Source: Bacillota bacterium (GTDB lineage Bacteria > Sysuimicrobiota > Sysuimicrobiia > Sysuimicrobiales > Segetimicrobiaceae). Taken from it: a stretch of DNA of 64,000 bases. The notes under the pieces are model-generated. The model was given only the letters and a program-made list of their open reading frames with translations. It searched no databases and was not told where the DNA came from. The position numbers and the translations under genes were made by a program. The stretch lies in the NCBI GenBank assembly GCA_021324295.1, contig JAJPJJ010000011.1, positions 1 to 64,000 of the forward strand. Direction: 5' to 3'. Shown one piece after another: positions 52,818-61,453 of this stretch (within the stretch, counting starts at the first letter, position 1; the number at the start of each line of letters is the position of its first letter).

Positions 52818-54038
52818 CTACTCGCCGGAAGGCCGCGGGCTCGGCGCGACCTCCGCGCCCCGGCCTACCGCGGCGACCGACGCGGCGGCGGTGAGCAGCA
52901 GGGCGATGGCGGCCGTCACGTACGGCAACCCGATGCCGAGGTGGTAGATCCATCCGCTCCAGGCGGGGCCCAGGATGCGGCCCAGGCTGTCGAACGAGTC
53001 CATGATCCCGATCGACAGGCCCTGGCCGCTCGTGGTGCGCTTGGAGATGAGCGAGGCCACGCTGGGCCGCATCAGCGAGTGCCCTGCGCCGGCGATCGCC
53101 GCGTAGATCGCGAGGGTGGCGACGCTGTGCGTCAGCACAATCAGCAGGTAGCCCGCCGCCGCGAGCACCAGGCCGCCCCGCACCAGCCGCTCCTCGCCCC
53201 ACCGGTTGATGAGTCGCCCGACGAGCCCGCCGAGGATCGCCGCCTGCACGAGCCCGACGACGACAAAGACCACGCCGATCGCTCCGGCGCCCGCGGCGCT
53301 GCTCAGGCGGAGCCGGTCCTGGGCGAAGAGCGCGTACGTCGCCTCGAGCCCGGCGAGCGCGAACGCGCCGGCGAGCGTCGCAAGGTAATAGAAGGCCAGC
53401 GGCCCGCCCAGGGCCAGGCGGATCGCGTCGGTCCGCGACGGCTGAGCCGCCGACGAGCCGCGCCGCCGCTCCGGCTCCGGGAGGGCGCCCCAGCTCAACG
53501 CCAGGGTCGCGAGCGCCAGCGCCGCGCCCACGAAGAACGGCAGAGCGAGGCTGTGGCGGCCCAGGACCCCGCCCACGCCTGGCCCGATCGTGAAGCCGAG
53601 CCCCATCGCGGCCCCCATCATCCCCATGCCACCGCCCCGGCGCTCCTCCGAGGTGGTGTCGCCGATGTAGGCCATCGCGGTCGGCAGCGTCGCGGCGCTG
53701 AGAATGCCTCCCAGGATCCGGGCGAGGAACAGCTCCCACACCTGGTGCGAGAGGCCGAAGAGGACGAAGGAGATCGCGTAGCCGAGGAGGCCCACGGAGA
53801 ACACGGGCTTGCGCCCGACGCGGTCGCTTGCGGCGCCCCACAGGGGCGCGAAGAGGAACTGCATGAAGGCGTAGCTGGTAGCCAGCAGCCCGATCTGGAA
53901 GGGCGTCGCCCCGACCGTTCGGGCGTAGAACTGCAGGACGGGGAGGACGATGCCGAACCCCATCATGACGATGAAGATTGCCATGAACAGGACGATCGCG
54001 CCGCGATGGGTGACGCGCGGCTGCGCGGGAGCGTGCAT
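52818..54038 (-). CDS. MFS transporter, TetA/MdtG-like
   Basis: The 406-residue protein has 12 predicted helices. FAPLWGAASDRVGRKPVFSVGLLGYAISF is motif A, GFTIGPGVGGVLGRHSL motif C of proton antiporters, and AILGGLVGRLINRWGEERLV the second-half equivalent of motif A. It is likely a drug or metabolite exporter. CAGGAGGCTCGCC precedes the ATG at 54038. It is the first gene of a minus-strand run that continues through DUF4010, AI-2E-type and liv genes. Confidence 0.88.
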   Translation of the reverse strand: MHAPAQPRVTHRGAIVLFMAIFIVMMGFGIVLPVLQFYARTVGATPFQIGLLATSYAFMQFLFAPLWGAASDRVGRKPVFSVGLLGYAISFVLFGLSHQVWELFLARILGGILSAATLPTAMAYIGDTTSEERRGGGMGMMGAAMGLGFTIGPGVGGVLGRHSLALPFFVGAALALATLALSWGALPEPERRRGSSAAQPSRTDAIRLALGGPLAFYYLATLAGAFALAGLEATYALFAQDRLRLSSAAGAGAIGVVFVVVGLVQAAILGGLVGRLINRWGEERLVRGGLVLAAAGYLLIVLTHSVATLAIYAAIAGAGHSLMRPSVASLISKRTTSGQGLSIGIMDSFDSLGRILGPAWSGWIYHLGIGLPYVTAAIALLLTAAASVAAVGRGAEVAPSPRPSGE

Positions 54039-54167
54039 GGCGAGCCTCCTGTCCGAAACGGATTCATTATCCCCGCCTGTGCGCTGGGCTGTCAAGGCGC
54101 GCGGACGCGCCACGAAGGGCGCCGGCGCGCGTGGGGGCGGTCGGCGTCCCGGGCGCGGGTCGTCGTA

Positions 54168-54197
54168 TTGACACCCGATCGGGCGACTCCCTAGAAT
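54168..54197 (+). promoter_or_regulatory. Promoter of tRNA-Asn
   Basis: TTGACA and TAGAAT are separated by 18 bases, ending 11 bases before the tRNA 5' end. Confidence 0.82.
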
Positions 54198-54208
54198 CAG
54201 GGAGGCGT

Positions 54209-54283
54209 TCCTCGGTAGCTCAACGGTAGAGCATCCGGCTGTTAACCGGAGGGTTGCAGGTTCGAATCCTGCCCGAGGAGCCA
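54209..54283 (+). tRNA. tRNA-Asn (anticodon GUU)
   Basis: The 75-base gene includes the encoded CCA. The acceptor TCCTCGG pairs with CCGAGGA, the anticodon loop is CTGTTAA (anticodon GTT) and the T-loop is GTTCGAATC. Confidence 0.97.
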
Positions 54284-54692
54284 GACAAGGCTTTCAGCGC
54301 GGCCGGATTCCCCTGTACCTCGTTTCCGGAACGTCCTGCATCCGCGTGGCGCGTGCGCTTCACTCCTCGCCGATCCGGATACCGTGCCCGAGCGAGCTTC
54401 GTCGACACCGTACCCGATGAGGTCCTGCGCGCCCGGGCGGGCCTCCGGGCCGACGTCGGCCCAGCGGGCTACTTCGCGGTCGGTGGAGAGGCCGCGCAGC
54501 TTGGGTTCTGGCTCGGGAACCGGTTGAACGAGAAGCTCCGGGGTGGCGAGTCCGGGTACGCTCGGCGGCATGAAGCTGCTCCCCACGGGGGGACGAAGAG
54601 GCGGCAGTGCAATCGGGGGAAACCGTCACTGAGGGTGCCTCGTGTGGTCCTCGAAGGCCCGTTGCGATTCCCACTCCAAGGGGGTGTTCGCG
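54284..54692. other. 409-base gap after tRNA-Asn
   Basis: Overlapping ORFs on both strands (54254 plus, 54360 minus) lack binding sites and recognisable domains, though the plus-strand stretch VPDEVLRARAGLRADVGPAGYFAVGG has a protein-like composition and might be a gene remnant. At its right end AAGGGGG is the ribosome binding site of the next gene. Confidence 0.4.
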
Positions 54693-55019
54693 TTGCGCTA
54701 CCTTGTGATCGGGAAGGCTGGTGGTGCCGGACCCGTCATGCAGCCTCAGCAGGTCCCGCAGATGCTTGACAGGATCATCGTGCCGAGCCTGGAGATGCTC
54801 GCACAGTGGGAGCGCGAGGGCCGAATCCACGGCGCGGCCTTCGCAGGGCGACGCGGCCACTGTATGATTGTCGATGCTGCGTCCAACGAGGAACTCAACG
54901 GCCTCCTGATGGGGCTCCCCTTCTGGGGCCTCCTTGAGTGGGAGATCACGCCGCTCACCTCGTATGAGAGCGCAGCAAACGGCGCGCGAGAGATCAGCCG
55001 ACGGCTGACGAGCCTCTAA
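54693..55019 (+). CDS. Muconolactone-isomerase-like small protein
   Basis: The 108-residue protein has the ferredoxin-like fold of the MIase family: LRYLVIGKAGG, IIVPSLEMLAQWEREGRIHGAAFAGRRGHCMIVDAASNEELNGLLMGLPFWGLLEWEITPL. The match covers the whole length; family members act in catechol breakdown or have unknown roles. I use the TTG at 54693, eight bases after AAGGGGG; the track ATG adds 17 unsupported residues. No other catechol gene is adjacent. Confidence 0.7.
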   Translation: MRYLVIGKAGGAGPVMQPQQVPQMLDRIIVPSLEMLAQWEREGRIHGAAFAGRRGHCMIVDAASNEELNGLLMGLPFWGLLEWEITPLTSYESAANGAREISRRLTSL

Positions 55020-55033
55020 CCTGGCGGCCTCCC

Positions 55034-55939
55034 GTGGGCTCCTGGGAGGCGCGCGCCCGGGCTCGCCCATCGCCTGCCTCCGCGACGAGCCCGGGCGGCG
55101 CCCGACGCACGTCCCGCCGCAGCGCGGCGCCCCGCCGGGCCGCCCGGCGGGGCGCGACCCGCCTCGAACGCACCCTGGATGAAGTCGCCCGCCTCTTGCC
55201 CGGGGAGACCACATGGCTCGCGCAGCGGTTCGAGCGGCTGAGGGAGAAGGGACCGTTCAAGCTGCTGATCCAGATCGTCTTGAGCCACCAGACGACGATC
55301 CGGATCGAGGATCTCGCGATCGAGCGGCTCTGGACGCGGTTCCAGACGCCGCAGCAGTTCGCGCGCGCGAAGGTCGAGGACGTGGACGCGCTGATCGGCA
55401 ACGTCAACCTTCATTCGATGAAGGCGCGGCGGATCATCGCGATCGCGCGGTCGATCATCGAGAAGTGGGACGGGTCGTTGGAGTTCCTGCGCCGGCTCCC
55501 GCTCCGGCGCGCGCTCGAGGAGCTGACCGCGCTCCCCGGCGTGGGACGGAAGACCGCGGCGATCGTGCTGCTCGCGGTCTTCCGCCGCCCGATCCTGCCG
55601 GTGGACACCAACATCCTGCGGGCGGCGCGGGCGCTGGGGCTCGCGGGGGAGGCCGACACCCCCGATGCGGTGAGCGAGAAGCTGGAGGCGCTGCTGCCTC
55701 GCGATCCGCGCGTGCTCGCCAGGGCGCACACCCACCTGCTGGCCCTCGGCCGTGCGATCCGGTGGCCGGCCAATCGGTGGATGGTCGAGCGGCTGCGGTC
55801 GATGCGGTCGCCGGTCAGGCGACGAGCCGGTCCACCACCATCGCGGCGAAGAGCAGGGCAAGGTACACGATCGAGTATCCGAACAGCGCCATCTCGGCGC
55901 GGCGGCGCCGGTTCAGCACGGCCCACGCCAGCGCGATGA
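55034..55939 (+). CDS. Endonuclease III-like DNA glycosylase lacking the Fe-S cluster
   Basis: The 301-residue ORF has from about residue 45 the HhH-GPD fold: FKLLIQIVLSHQTTIRIEDLA, helix-hairpin-helix LPGVGRKTAAIVLL with the catalytic Lys, and LPVDTNILRAARALGL with the catalytic Asp. Oxidised pyrimidines are the expected substrates. The C-terminal LLALGRAIRWPANRW region has none of the four cysteines that bind the 4Fe-4S cluster in Nth. The first 40 residues (Arg/Ala/Pro-rich) may be untranslated. The last 40 overlap the convergent ctaA-ctaB gene by 125 bases. Confidence 0.82.
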   Translation: MGSWEARARARPSPASATSPGGARRTSRRSAAPRRAARRGATRLERTLDEVARLLPGETTWLAQRFERLREKGPFKLLIQIVLSHQTTIRIEDLAIERLWTRFQTPQQFARAKVEDVDALIGNVNLHSMKARRIIAIARSIIEKWDGSLEFLRRLPLRRALEELTALPGVGRKTAAIVLLAVFRRPILPVDTNILRAARALGLAGEADTPDAVSEKLEALLPRDPRVLARAHTHLLALGRAIRWPANRWMVERLRSMRSPVRRRAGPPPSRRRAGQGTRSSIRTAPSRRGGAGSARPTPAR

Positions 55940-57746
55940 AGGCGGCATCCAGGAGGGCCGCCGCCAGCAGGTACACGGCGCCGAGCGCGTGCAGCGGCAC
56001 GTATAGCAACAGCGTGGCCGCAGACAGCACGAGCGAGTACACGAAGATCTGCCACCGCGTCTCGCCGTCGCCACGCACCACCGGCAGCATCGGCACGCCG
56101 GCCGCGCGATAGTCGTCCGCCTTTCCCAGCGCGAGCGCCCAGAAGTGGGGGGGCGTCCACAGGAACACGATCGCAAAGAGCACCACCGCGGGGAGCCCGA
56201 TCTGCCCGGTGGCGGCGGCCCAGCCGACGAGCGGCGGGATCGCTCCGGCGGCGCCGCCGATCACGATGTTCTGCGGGGTCGTGCGCTTGAGCCAGAGCGT
56301 GTACACCCCGACGTAGAAGAGGATGCCGGCCGTGGACAGCGCGGCGGCTGTGAGGTTGACGCCCCACGCCATGACGACGATCGAGAGCAGCCCGGTCGCC
56401 GCGCCGAACGCGAGCGCCTGCGCCGGGCGGAGGCGCCCGGACGGAACCGGGCGGAGGCACGTCCGCCGCATCACCGCGTCGATGTCCCGGTCCACGTACA
56501 TGTTGAAGGCGTTGGCCGAGCCGGCCGCGAGCGTGCCTCCGAGCAGGGTGAGCAGCAGCGTCCCGAGCGCGAGGTGATGCGGCGCTGCGACGATCATCGT
56601 GGTGAACGTCGTGATGAGCAGCAGCACGATGATGCGCGGCTTCATCAGGGCCAGGTAGTCCCGGGCCGTGGCGAGGACGCTTCGTAGCGCGGCGGCGTGG
56701 GCGCCGCCCCACGGCAGCGCGTCGGCGGGATCGTCCACGGACCCGCCGGCGATCGTCGGGAGCGCGTCACGCCGTGCGCCGGCGCGGCGTCGGATATCCG
56801 CGGGAGCGCCGAGTGGGGTGGCGAGCGCGTTCAGCACCACGAGCGCCGCGAAGAGGGCAGCCGCGACCCCGAGGTGTGCGCCCTGGACGAGCGGCGCGAG
56901 CCGGCTCGCGACGTTGAGTGCGCCGAGCGCGATCTGCGCGAGGACGAGGGCCGCCGCGAGATGCGCGGTCCCCGTCACCGCGCGGAGGCCGGTGCGGGAG
57001 GCGCCCGCGGCCGTCGCCACGACGAGCAGGCCGACCACGAGGGCCCACCCGCGGTGCAGCATGTGGAGGTGCGCGGGCCAGTCGGGTGGGAGCAGCACGG
57101 AGCCCCGGCACATCGGGAGGTCGGGGCAGGCGAGCGCCGCGGCGCTCGAGCCGACGTACCCGCCGATCAGGATCATCACGTAGGTCGCCGCGGCCGCGAG
57201 GAGCGCGAGGCGCCGGAAGGCCGGGGCGGCCGGCGGCGCCGCGGAGGCGCGCAGGGCTACCACCGCCTGCACCAGGAGCCCGGCCAGGAACAACATCGCG
57301 ACCCCCAGGTGCGTGGCCACGAGCGCCGGGGTGAGCCGCAGCCTGACGGTCATGCCTCCCAGCACGATCTGCACGGCCACGAGCGCGAGGACGAGGAGCG
57401 CGACGCCGCGTGCTGCCGGCGAGGCGCGCCGGACGCGGAAGGCCGCCAGCGCGGTCGCGACTACGAGCGCGCTCACGGCGGCCGCCACGAGCCGGTGCGC
57501 GTATTCGATCAGGACACGGCCTTCGAGCGGCGGGATCGCGCGTCCGTGGCACAGCGGCCAGTCGGGGCACGCGAGCCCGGCGCCGCTGATGCGGACCAGG
57601 CCGCCGAGGAGCACGAGCAGGTAGGCGGCCAGGGCGGTCGCCACGGCGAGGATCCGGTAGATCCGCGCCGCGGGCACATCTATGGGACGGGGTTGCACGC
57701 GATCGGTGGCCTCCCGATTCGGAGGAATCCCGGGACCCTTCAGCAT
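55815..57746 (-). CDS. ctaB: Heme A synthase-heme O synthase fusion (CtaA-CtaB)
   Basis: The 643-residue protein joins both enzymes of heme A synthesis. The first 300 residues are CtaA/COX15: two four-helix halves, with Cys pairs in SGAGLACPDWPLCHGRAIPP and SSAALACPDLPMCRGSVLLPPDW and heme-ligand His in EYAHRL, THLGVA, LHMLHRG and GAHLGV. From about residue 360 it is the CtaB prenyltransferase: LMKPRIIVLLLITTF, NAFNMYVDRDIDAVM with the Asp-rich diphosphate site, and LKRTTPQNIVIGGAAGAIPPLVGW. It converts heme B to O to A for an aa3-type oxidase, whose subunits are not in this window. The ATG at 57746 is preferred; the track start at 58118 covers the divergent gene. Confidence 0.93.
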   Translation of the reverse strand: MLKGPGIPPNREATDRVQPRPIDVPAARIYRILAVATALAAYLLVLLGGLVRISGAGLACPDWPLCHGRAIPPLEGRVLIEYAHRLVAAAVSALVVATALAAFRVRRASPAARGVALLVLALVAVQIVLGGMTVRLRLTPALVATHLGVAMLFLAGLLVQAVVALRASAAPPAAPAFRRLALLAAAATYVMILIGGYVGSSAAALACPDLPMCRGSVLLPPDWPAHLHMLHRGWALVVGLLVVATAAGASRTGLRAVTGTAHLAAALVLAQIALGALNVASRLAPLVQGAHLGVAAALFAALVVLNALATPLGAPADIRRRAGARRDALPTIAGGSVDDPADALPWGGAHAAALRSVLATARDYLALMKPRIIVLLLITTFTTMIVAAPHHLALGTLLLTLLGGTLAAGSANAFNMYVDRDIDAVMRRTCLRPVPSGRLRPAQALAFGAATGLLSIVVMAWGVNLTAAALSTAGILFYVGVYTLWLKRTTPQNIVIGGAAGAIPPLVGWAAATGQIGLPAVVLFAIVFLWTPPHFWALALGKADDYRAAGVPMLPVVRGDGETRWQIFVYSLVLSAATLLLYVPLHALGAVYLLAAALLDAAFIALAWAVLNRRRRAEMALFGYSIVYLALLFAAMVVDRLVA

Positions 57747-57804
57747 TCGACGCCGCGGACCCTCCCCTCCTGTGGCGGGCCGCGCGCAGGCGCAGGCGGC
57801 GCGA

Positions 57805-57833
57805 TTGATCGCGCACCGCCCGGGGGATATAAC
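57805..57833 (+). promoter_or_regulatory. Promoter for the exported protein gene
   Basis: TTGATC and TATAAC are separated by 17 bases, 35 bases before the GTG start. This AT-rich patch stands out in the 70% GC background. Confidence 0.6.
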
Positions 57834-57867
57834 TATAGCACACCAGACGAGATCCGGTGCGTCCAGC

Positions 57868-58554
57868 GTGAGCCCCACGAAGCCCCGCGCCTCCCTGATG
57901 GCCGCTACCGCGGTCGCGATGGCCGTGCAGCTCGCGACCGCCGCGCCGCTCCCGACGGGCGACGAGGTGATCCACCGCATCCTCGGCGTCAACCGCAACA
58001 CCCCGGACATCATCTCGGCGGACGTGCTGTTCAAGTTCCGCTTCAGGAAGCCGGTCTCCGCGCCGCCGGACTGCGTCTTCAAGGGCACGGTCCGCGTGGA
58101 GCACGGCCACGAGCTCACCCTGACGGTCGGTCAGCGGACCGAGGGCCTGGCGTGCTGGGCGATCGACAAGTACGTCCTCGGCCGCCTCTTCGAGAGCCGG
58201 GAGCCCGTCGAGCGGATGATCTCGCGGTACGACTTCGAGGTCCTCGGGGAGAAGCTCGTGGACGGGCACCCGTACTACCTGGTCCGGGCGCGCGCGCGGG
58301 AGCCCAAGACCAACCCCCGCGGCTGGATCGGCTGGGTGGACTACGACCGGGGACTCGTGCCCGAGGGCACGGTCGAGTACGCGTGGGGCACGATCGACAC
58401 CGAGCAGAAGTACATGCAGGTCTCCGAGGCGTGGGTGCTCTCGTACCAGTATCTGTACACGCCGCGGTTCGACGCCTCGATGGAGGTGTTCTACAGCAAC
58501 TTCCACTTCGCGCCGCGCGCGTTTGCACCGTCGGCCGGCCTCGTCCCGCGGTGA
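57868..58554 (+). CDS. Exported protein with LolA-like outer-membrane lipoprotein fold
   Basis: The 228-residue protein has a signal peptide (KPRASLMAATAVAMAVQLATAAPL) and a beta-rich mature domain: ISADVLFKFRFRKPVS, DYDRGLVPEGTVEYAWGTIDTEQKYMQV, MEVFYSNFHFAP. The long antiparallel strands and exported location resemble LolA/LppX-type lipid-binding proteins, but no identity is claimed. I use the GTG at 57868, which gives a basic n-region. It diverges from ctaA-ctaB and ends at the hairpin at 58563. Confidence 0.65.
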   Translation: MSPTKPRASLMAATAVAMAVQLATAAPLPTGDEVIHRILGVNRNTPDIISADVLFKFRFRKPVSAPPDCVFKGTVRVEHGHELTLTVGQRTEGLACWAIDKYVLGRLFESREPVERMISRYDFEVLGEKLVDGHPYYLVRARAREPKTNPRGWIGWVDYDRGLVPEGTVEYAWGTIDTEQKYMQVSEAWVLSYQYLYTPRFDASMEVFYSNFHFAPRAFAPSAGLVPR

Positions 58555-58562
58555 AAGCCTCC

Positions 58563-58596
58563 GGGCACCCGCGTCCGAACGGCGCCCCGGGTGCTC
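58563..58596. terminator. Stem-loop between convergent genes
   Basis: GGGCACCCG and CGGGTGCTC pair over nine bases with one G-U, 9 bases after the exported-protein gene stop and 20 before the kdgK stop. Confidence 0.55.
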
Positions 58597-58615
58597 GCCG
58601 CGGCCTGCACGCCGC

Positions 58616-59569
58616 TCAGCGGTGAAAGCCCCCGGAGGACCCGCGCAGCACGGCCTCGACCTCCTCCAGGGTGGCGTGGCACACATCCCCGGGGTACGTC
58701 TGCTTGAGGGCGGCGAGCGCCGTCCCGTAGCGCAGGCCCTCCGCGATCCCCCACTCGAGATACCCGTACAGGAATCCCGCCGCGAACGCGTCCCCCCGTC
58801 CGATGCGGTCCACGATCTCGACGGCGTACGCGGGCTGGCGGAGGCCGCCCGTCTCGCCGAGCGCGAAGGCGCCGTGCTCGCCGAGCGTCAGCACGAGCAC
58901 GCCGCAGCGAAACCGCGCGCGCAGCGAGGCGGCGACGTCCGCCGGATCGCCGTCCGCGCCGAAGACCGTCCGGGCGTCGCGGTCGTTCACGATAACGATG
59001 TCGAGGCCGCGGACCAGGGGCTCGATCGCCTCCCGCGCCGCCTCCGGAGGCCAGAGCGTCGACCGGTAGTTGACGTCGAACGAGACGCGGGCGTCCCGCC
59101 GCCGGGCCTCCGCGATGGCGCGCTCGACGAGGCGGCGCGGCCCGGCTCCGAGCCCGGGCGTGATCCCGGTGAGGTGCACGACGCGGGCGCCGTCCAGGCG
59201 CTGCCACTCGACCGCGTCCGGATCGATCTCCGCAAACGCGGAATCCCGGCGGTAGTAGAGGACCCCGCCCGGGCGCGGCGCCGCGCCCGGCTCGACGAAC
59301 ATCAGGCCGACGCGGCCGTCGGCCGCCCACAGCACGCCGCCCGTGTCGACGCCGCATCCGCGGACCACGCCGGCGACGCGGCGCCCGAGCGGGTTGCGCG
59401 GCAGCCGCGAGATCCAGGCGGTGGCCACGCCGAGCCGCGCCAGATTGGCGCACACGTTGGATTCCGCCCCGCCGACGTGGATCGTATAGGACGACGCCGA
59501 CTCGAGGGTCTCGCCGCCGCCCGGCGCGAGGCGGATCAGCGTCTCACCGATGCCGACGACCGTCGCCAT
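58616..59569 (-). CDS. kdgK: 2-keto-3-deoxygluconate kinase (PfkB family)
   Basis: The 317-residue ribokinase-fold protein opens VVGIGETLIRL, has the GG motif GGAESNVCANLARLG, and the anion-hole/catalytic base motif DRIGRGDAFAAGFLYG with the Asp. VHLTGITPGLG and YRRDSAFAEIDP are typical of KdgK. It phosphorylates 2-keto-3-deoxy-gluconate or galactonate to the 6-phosphate. It follows the KDPG aldolase gene by 15 bases, and the pair completes the Entner-Doudoroff-type route from the dehydratase product to pyruvate and glyceraldehyde-3-phosphate. Confidence 0.9.
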   Translation of the reverse strand: MATVVGIGETLIRLAPGGGETLESASSYTIHVGGAESNVCANLARLGVATAWISRLPRNPLGRRVAGVVRGCGVDTGGVLWAADGRVGLMFVEPGAAPRPGGVLYYRRDSAFAEIDPDAVEWQRLDGARVVHLTGITPGLGAGPRRLVERAIAEARRRDARVSFDVNYRSTLWPPEAAREAIEPLVRGLDIVIVNDRDARTVFGADGDPADVAASLRARFRCGVLVLTLGEHGAFALGETGGLRQPAYAVEIVDRIGRGDAFAAGFLYGYLEWGIAEGLRYGTALAALKQTYPGDVCHATLEEVEAVLRGSSGGFHR

Positions 59570-59584
59570 CGCGCCCTCTCGGCG

Positions 59585-60235
59585 TCACGCATGAGGTGCG
59601 AGCGCGCGCAGGAGCGTGCCGATCCGCGCGCGCAGGGCCGCCGCGTCCACCGGCCGGTCGGCGGGGCCGACGAGCGCCGACCCGATCCCCACCGCCGCCG
59701 CGCCGGCCGCCAGCCACTCGCCGGCGCCCTCCGGGCGCACCCCGCCCGTCGGCAGGAGCCGCGCGTGGGGAAGGGGAGCGAGGAGGGCCCGGATGTATGA
59801 GGGCCCGCCGACGTCGGCAGGGAAGATCTTGACGAGCTCCGCGCCGTCCCCGAGCGCGGTGACGAGCTCGGTGGGGGTGTACGCGCCCGGGACCGCGAGC
59901 ACGCCGTGCGCGCGGGCGACCGCGACCATCCCCGGGGAGAGCGCCGGGCTGAGGAGGAACTGCGCCCCTGCCGCGACGGCGCGCTCGGCGGTCGCCGCGT
60001 CCGTCACCGTGCCGGCGCCGATCAACGTCGCGGGGAATCGCCGCCGCAACTGCGCGATCACCGCGTCCGCCCCCGGGACCGTGAACGTGACCTCGATCAC
60101 TCCGAGGCCGGCGGACGCCAGGATCTCGGCGATCTCCAGCGCCCACTCGGCCGACCGGGTCCGGATGATCGGGACGGCGCGGGCGCGCAGGATCGTCGCA
60201 AGCGCCCGCGCCGCCTCGGAGGTGGTCGCCGTCAT
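59585..60235 (-). CDS. eda: KDPG/KDPGal aldolase
   Basis: The 216-residue class I aldolase has RAVPIIRTRSAEWA at the start, VIEVTFTVPGADAVI with the catalytic Glu, GAGTVTDAATAERAVAAGAQFLLSP, the Schiff-base Lys in AELVKIFPADVGGPSYIRALLAPLP and LPTGGVRPEGAGEWLAAGAAAVGIGSAL. It splits 2-keto-3-deoxy-6-phosphogluconate (or galactonate) to pyruvate and glyceraldehyde-3-phosphate. The start overlaps the dehydratase stop by four bases. Confidence 0.93.
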   Translation of the reverse strand: MTATTSEAARALATILRARAVPIIRTRSAEWALEIAEILASAGLGVIEVTFTVPGADAVIAQLRRRFPATLIGAGTVTDAATAERAVAAGAQFLLSPALSPGMVAVARAHGVLAVPGAYTPTELVTALGDGAELVKIFPADVGGPSYIRALLAPLPHARLLPTGGVRPEGAGEWLAAGAAAVGIGSALVGPADRPVDAAALRARIGTLLRALAPHA

Positions 60236-61389
60236 GGCACCGCTCTCGCCTGGCGCCGGTGCCAGTCCTCGGTGAACAAGTTGAAGTGCTGCCGGCGGGC
60301 CGGGTGCTCGCGGACGACCTCTTCGCGCAGTGTCACCCCGAGGCCGGGCCCCGGCGGCAGCGGGAAGTACCCGTCGACGACGTCCGGCAGTCCGGAGGCA
60401 CACTCCCGCACGTGTGCCTCGGCGAAGTCGTTGAAGTACTCCTGGATCTTCAGGTTGGGCGTGCAGGCCGCAAGGTGCAGGGCGGCGGCCGTGCTCACGG
60501 ACGCGCCCACGTTGTGGGGCGCCACGAGCAGGCCGTGCGCTTCTGCCATCGCGGCGATCTTCTTCGTCTCGAGCAGGCCCCCGCAGTGCGTGATGTCCGG
60601 CTGGACGATATCGACGCCCCCCAGCGCGAACAGGTCGCGGAACGCCGCCCGGGTGTGCAGCCGTTCGCCGGTGGCGATCGGGACCGCGGTCCGGGCCGCC
60701 ACCTGCGCGAGGGCGGCGGGCTGATCCGGCGGGACCGGCTCCTCGATCCACCCCGGAGCGTAGCGCTCGAGCTCCCGGGCCAGCGCCGCCGCCTGCGCCG
60801 CGGTGAAGCGGCCGTGCATCTCGACGAAGATCTCGACGTCCGGGCCGACCGCGTCGCGCACCGCCTCGACGAGGGAGAGGGACCGCCGGTGCTCCTCGCG
60901 CTCGAGCTCCCCGGCCCCCGCCCCGAACGGGTCGAGCTTCAGCGCGCGGTAGCCCCGGGCCACGACGCGCCGGGCTGAGGCGGCGAACGCTTCGGGGGTC
61001 CGCTCGCCGGTGTACCAGCCGTTCGCGTAGGCTTTGATGCGCTCGCGGCACGCGCCGCCGAGCAGCCGGTAGACCGGCTGGCCGAGCGCTTTGCCCACGA
61101 TGTCCCAGCACGCGATCTCCACGATCGCGAGCGCCGTCATCTCTGTCGCGCCGGGCACCTCGTAGTCGTCGCGGACGATGCGGAGGACGAGGTCCTCGAT
61201 GTCGAACGGGTCGCTGCCGACAACGTACCGGTGCGCGATCGCCTCCAGGTAGGCGGCGACCGCCTCCTCCCGGTTGACCGGCCGTGCCTCGCCGACGCCT
61301 TCCAGCCCGTCATCGGTGCGCAGCCGGGCGAAGACGAAGTTCCGCCACGCCGACCCCATCGTGTAGACGGTGACGTCCGAGATCTTCAC
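60232..61389 (-). CDS. Enolase-superfamily sugar-acid dehydratase (galactonate dehydratase-like)
   Basis: The 385-residue protein is of the mandelate racemase/muconate-lactonising family. The capping domain opens with TVYTMGSAWRNFVFARL; the barrel has YRALKLDPFG for the first catalytic region, VEIFVEMHGRFTAAQA (Glu, then His), PGWIEEPVPPD, GERLHTR and DIVQPDITHCGG as metal and acid/base sites. It probably dehydrates galactonate or a similar aldonate to 2-keto-3-deoxy-aldonate. The exact sugar acid is not decided. The following two genes process that product, which makes the family assignment consistent. Confidence 0.87.
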   Translation of the reverse strand: MKISDVTVYTMGSAWRNFVFARLRTDDGLEGVGEARPVNREEAVAAYLEAIAHRYVVGSDPFDIEDLVLRIVRDDYEVPGATEMTALAIVEIACWDIVGKALGQPVYRLLGGACRERIKAYANGWYTGERTPEAFAASARRVVARGYRALKLDPFGAGAGELEREEHRRSLSLVEAVRDAVGPDVEIFVEMHGRFTAAQAAALARELERYAPGWIEEPVPPDQPAALAQVAARTAVPIATGERLHTRAAFRDLFALGGVDIVQPDITHCGGLLETKKIAAMAEAHGLLVAPHNVGASVSTAAALHLAACTPNLKIQEYFNDFAEAHVRECASGLPDVVDGYFPLPPGPGLGVTLREEVVREHPARRQHFNLFTEDWHRRQARAVP

Positions 61390-61453
61390 GGGAGCCTCCT
61401 CGCTGCCTCGCGCCTCAGTATTTGACGGCGCCGAAGGTCGGTCCTCGGGCCTC

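Noticed and set aside
54254-54769. Plus-strand ORF starting within tRNA-Asn.
   Set aside because: It overlaps the tRNA, lacks a binding site and shows no domain; at most it is a gene remnant.
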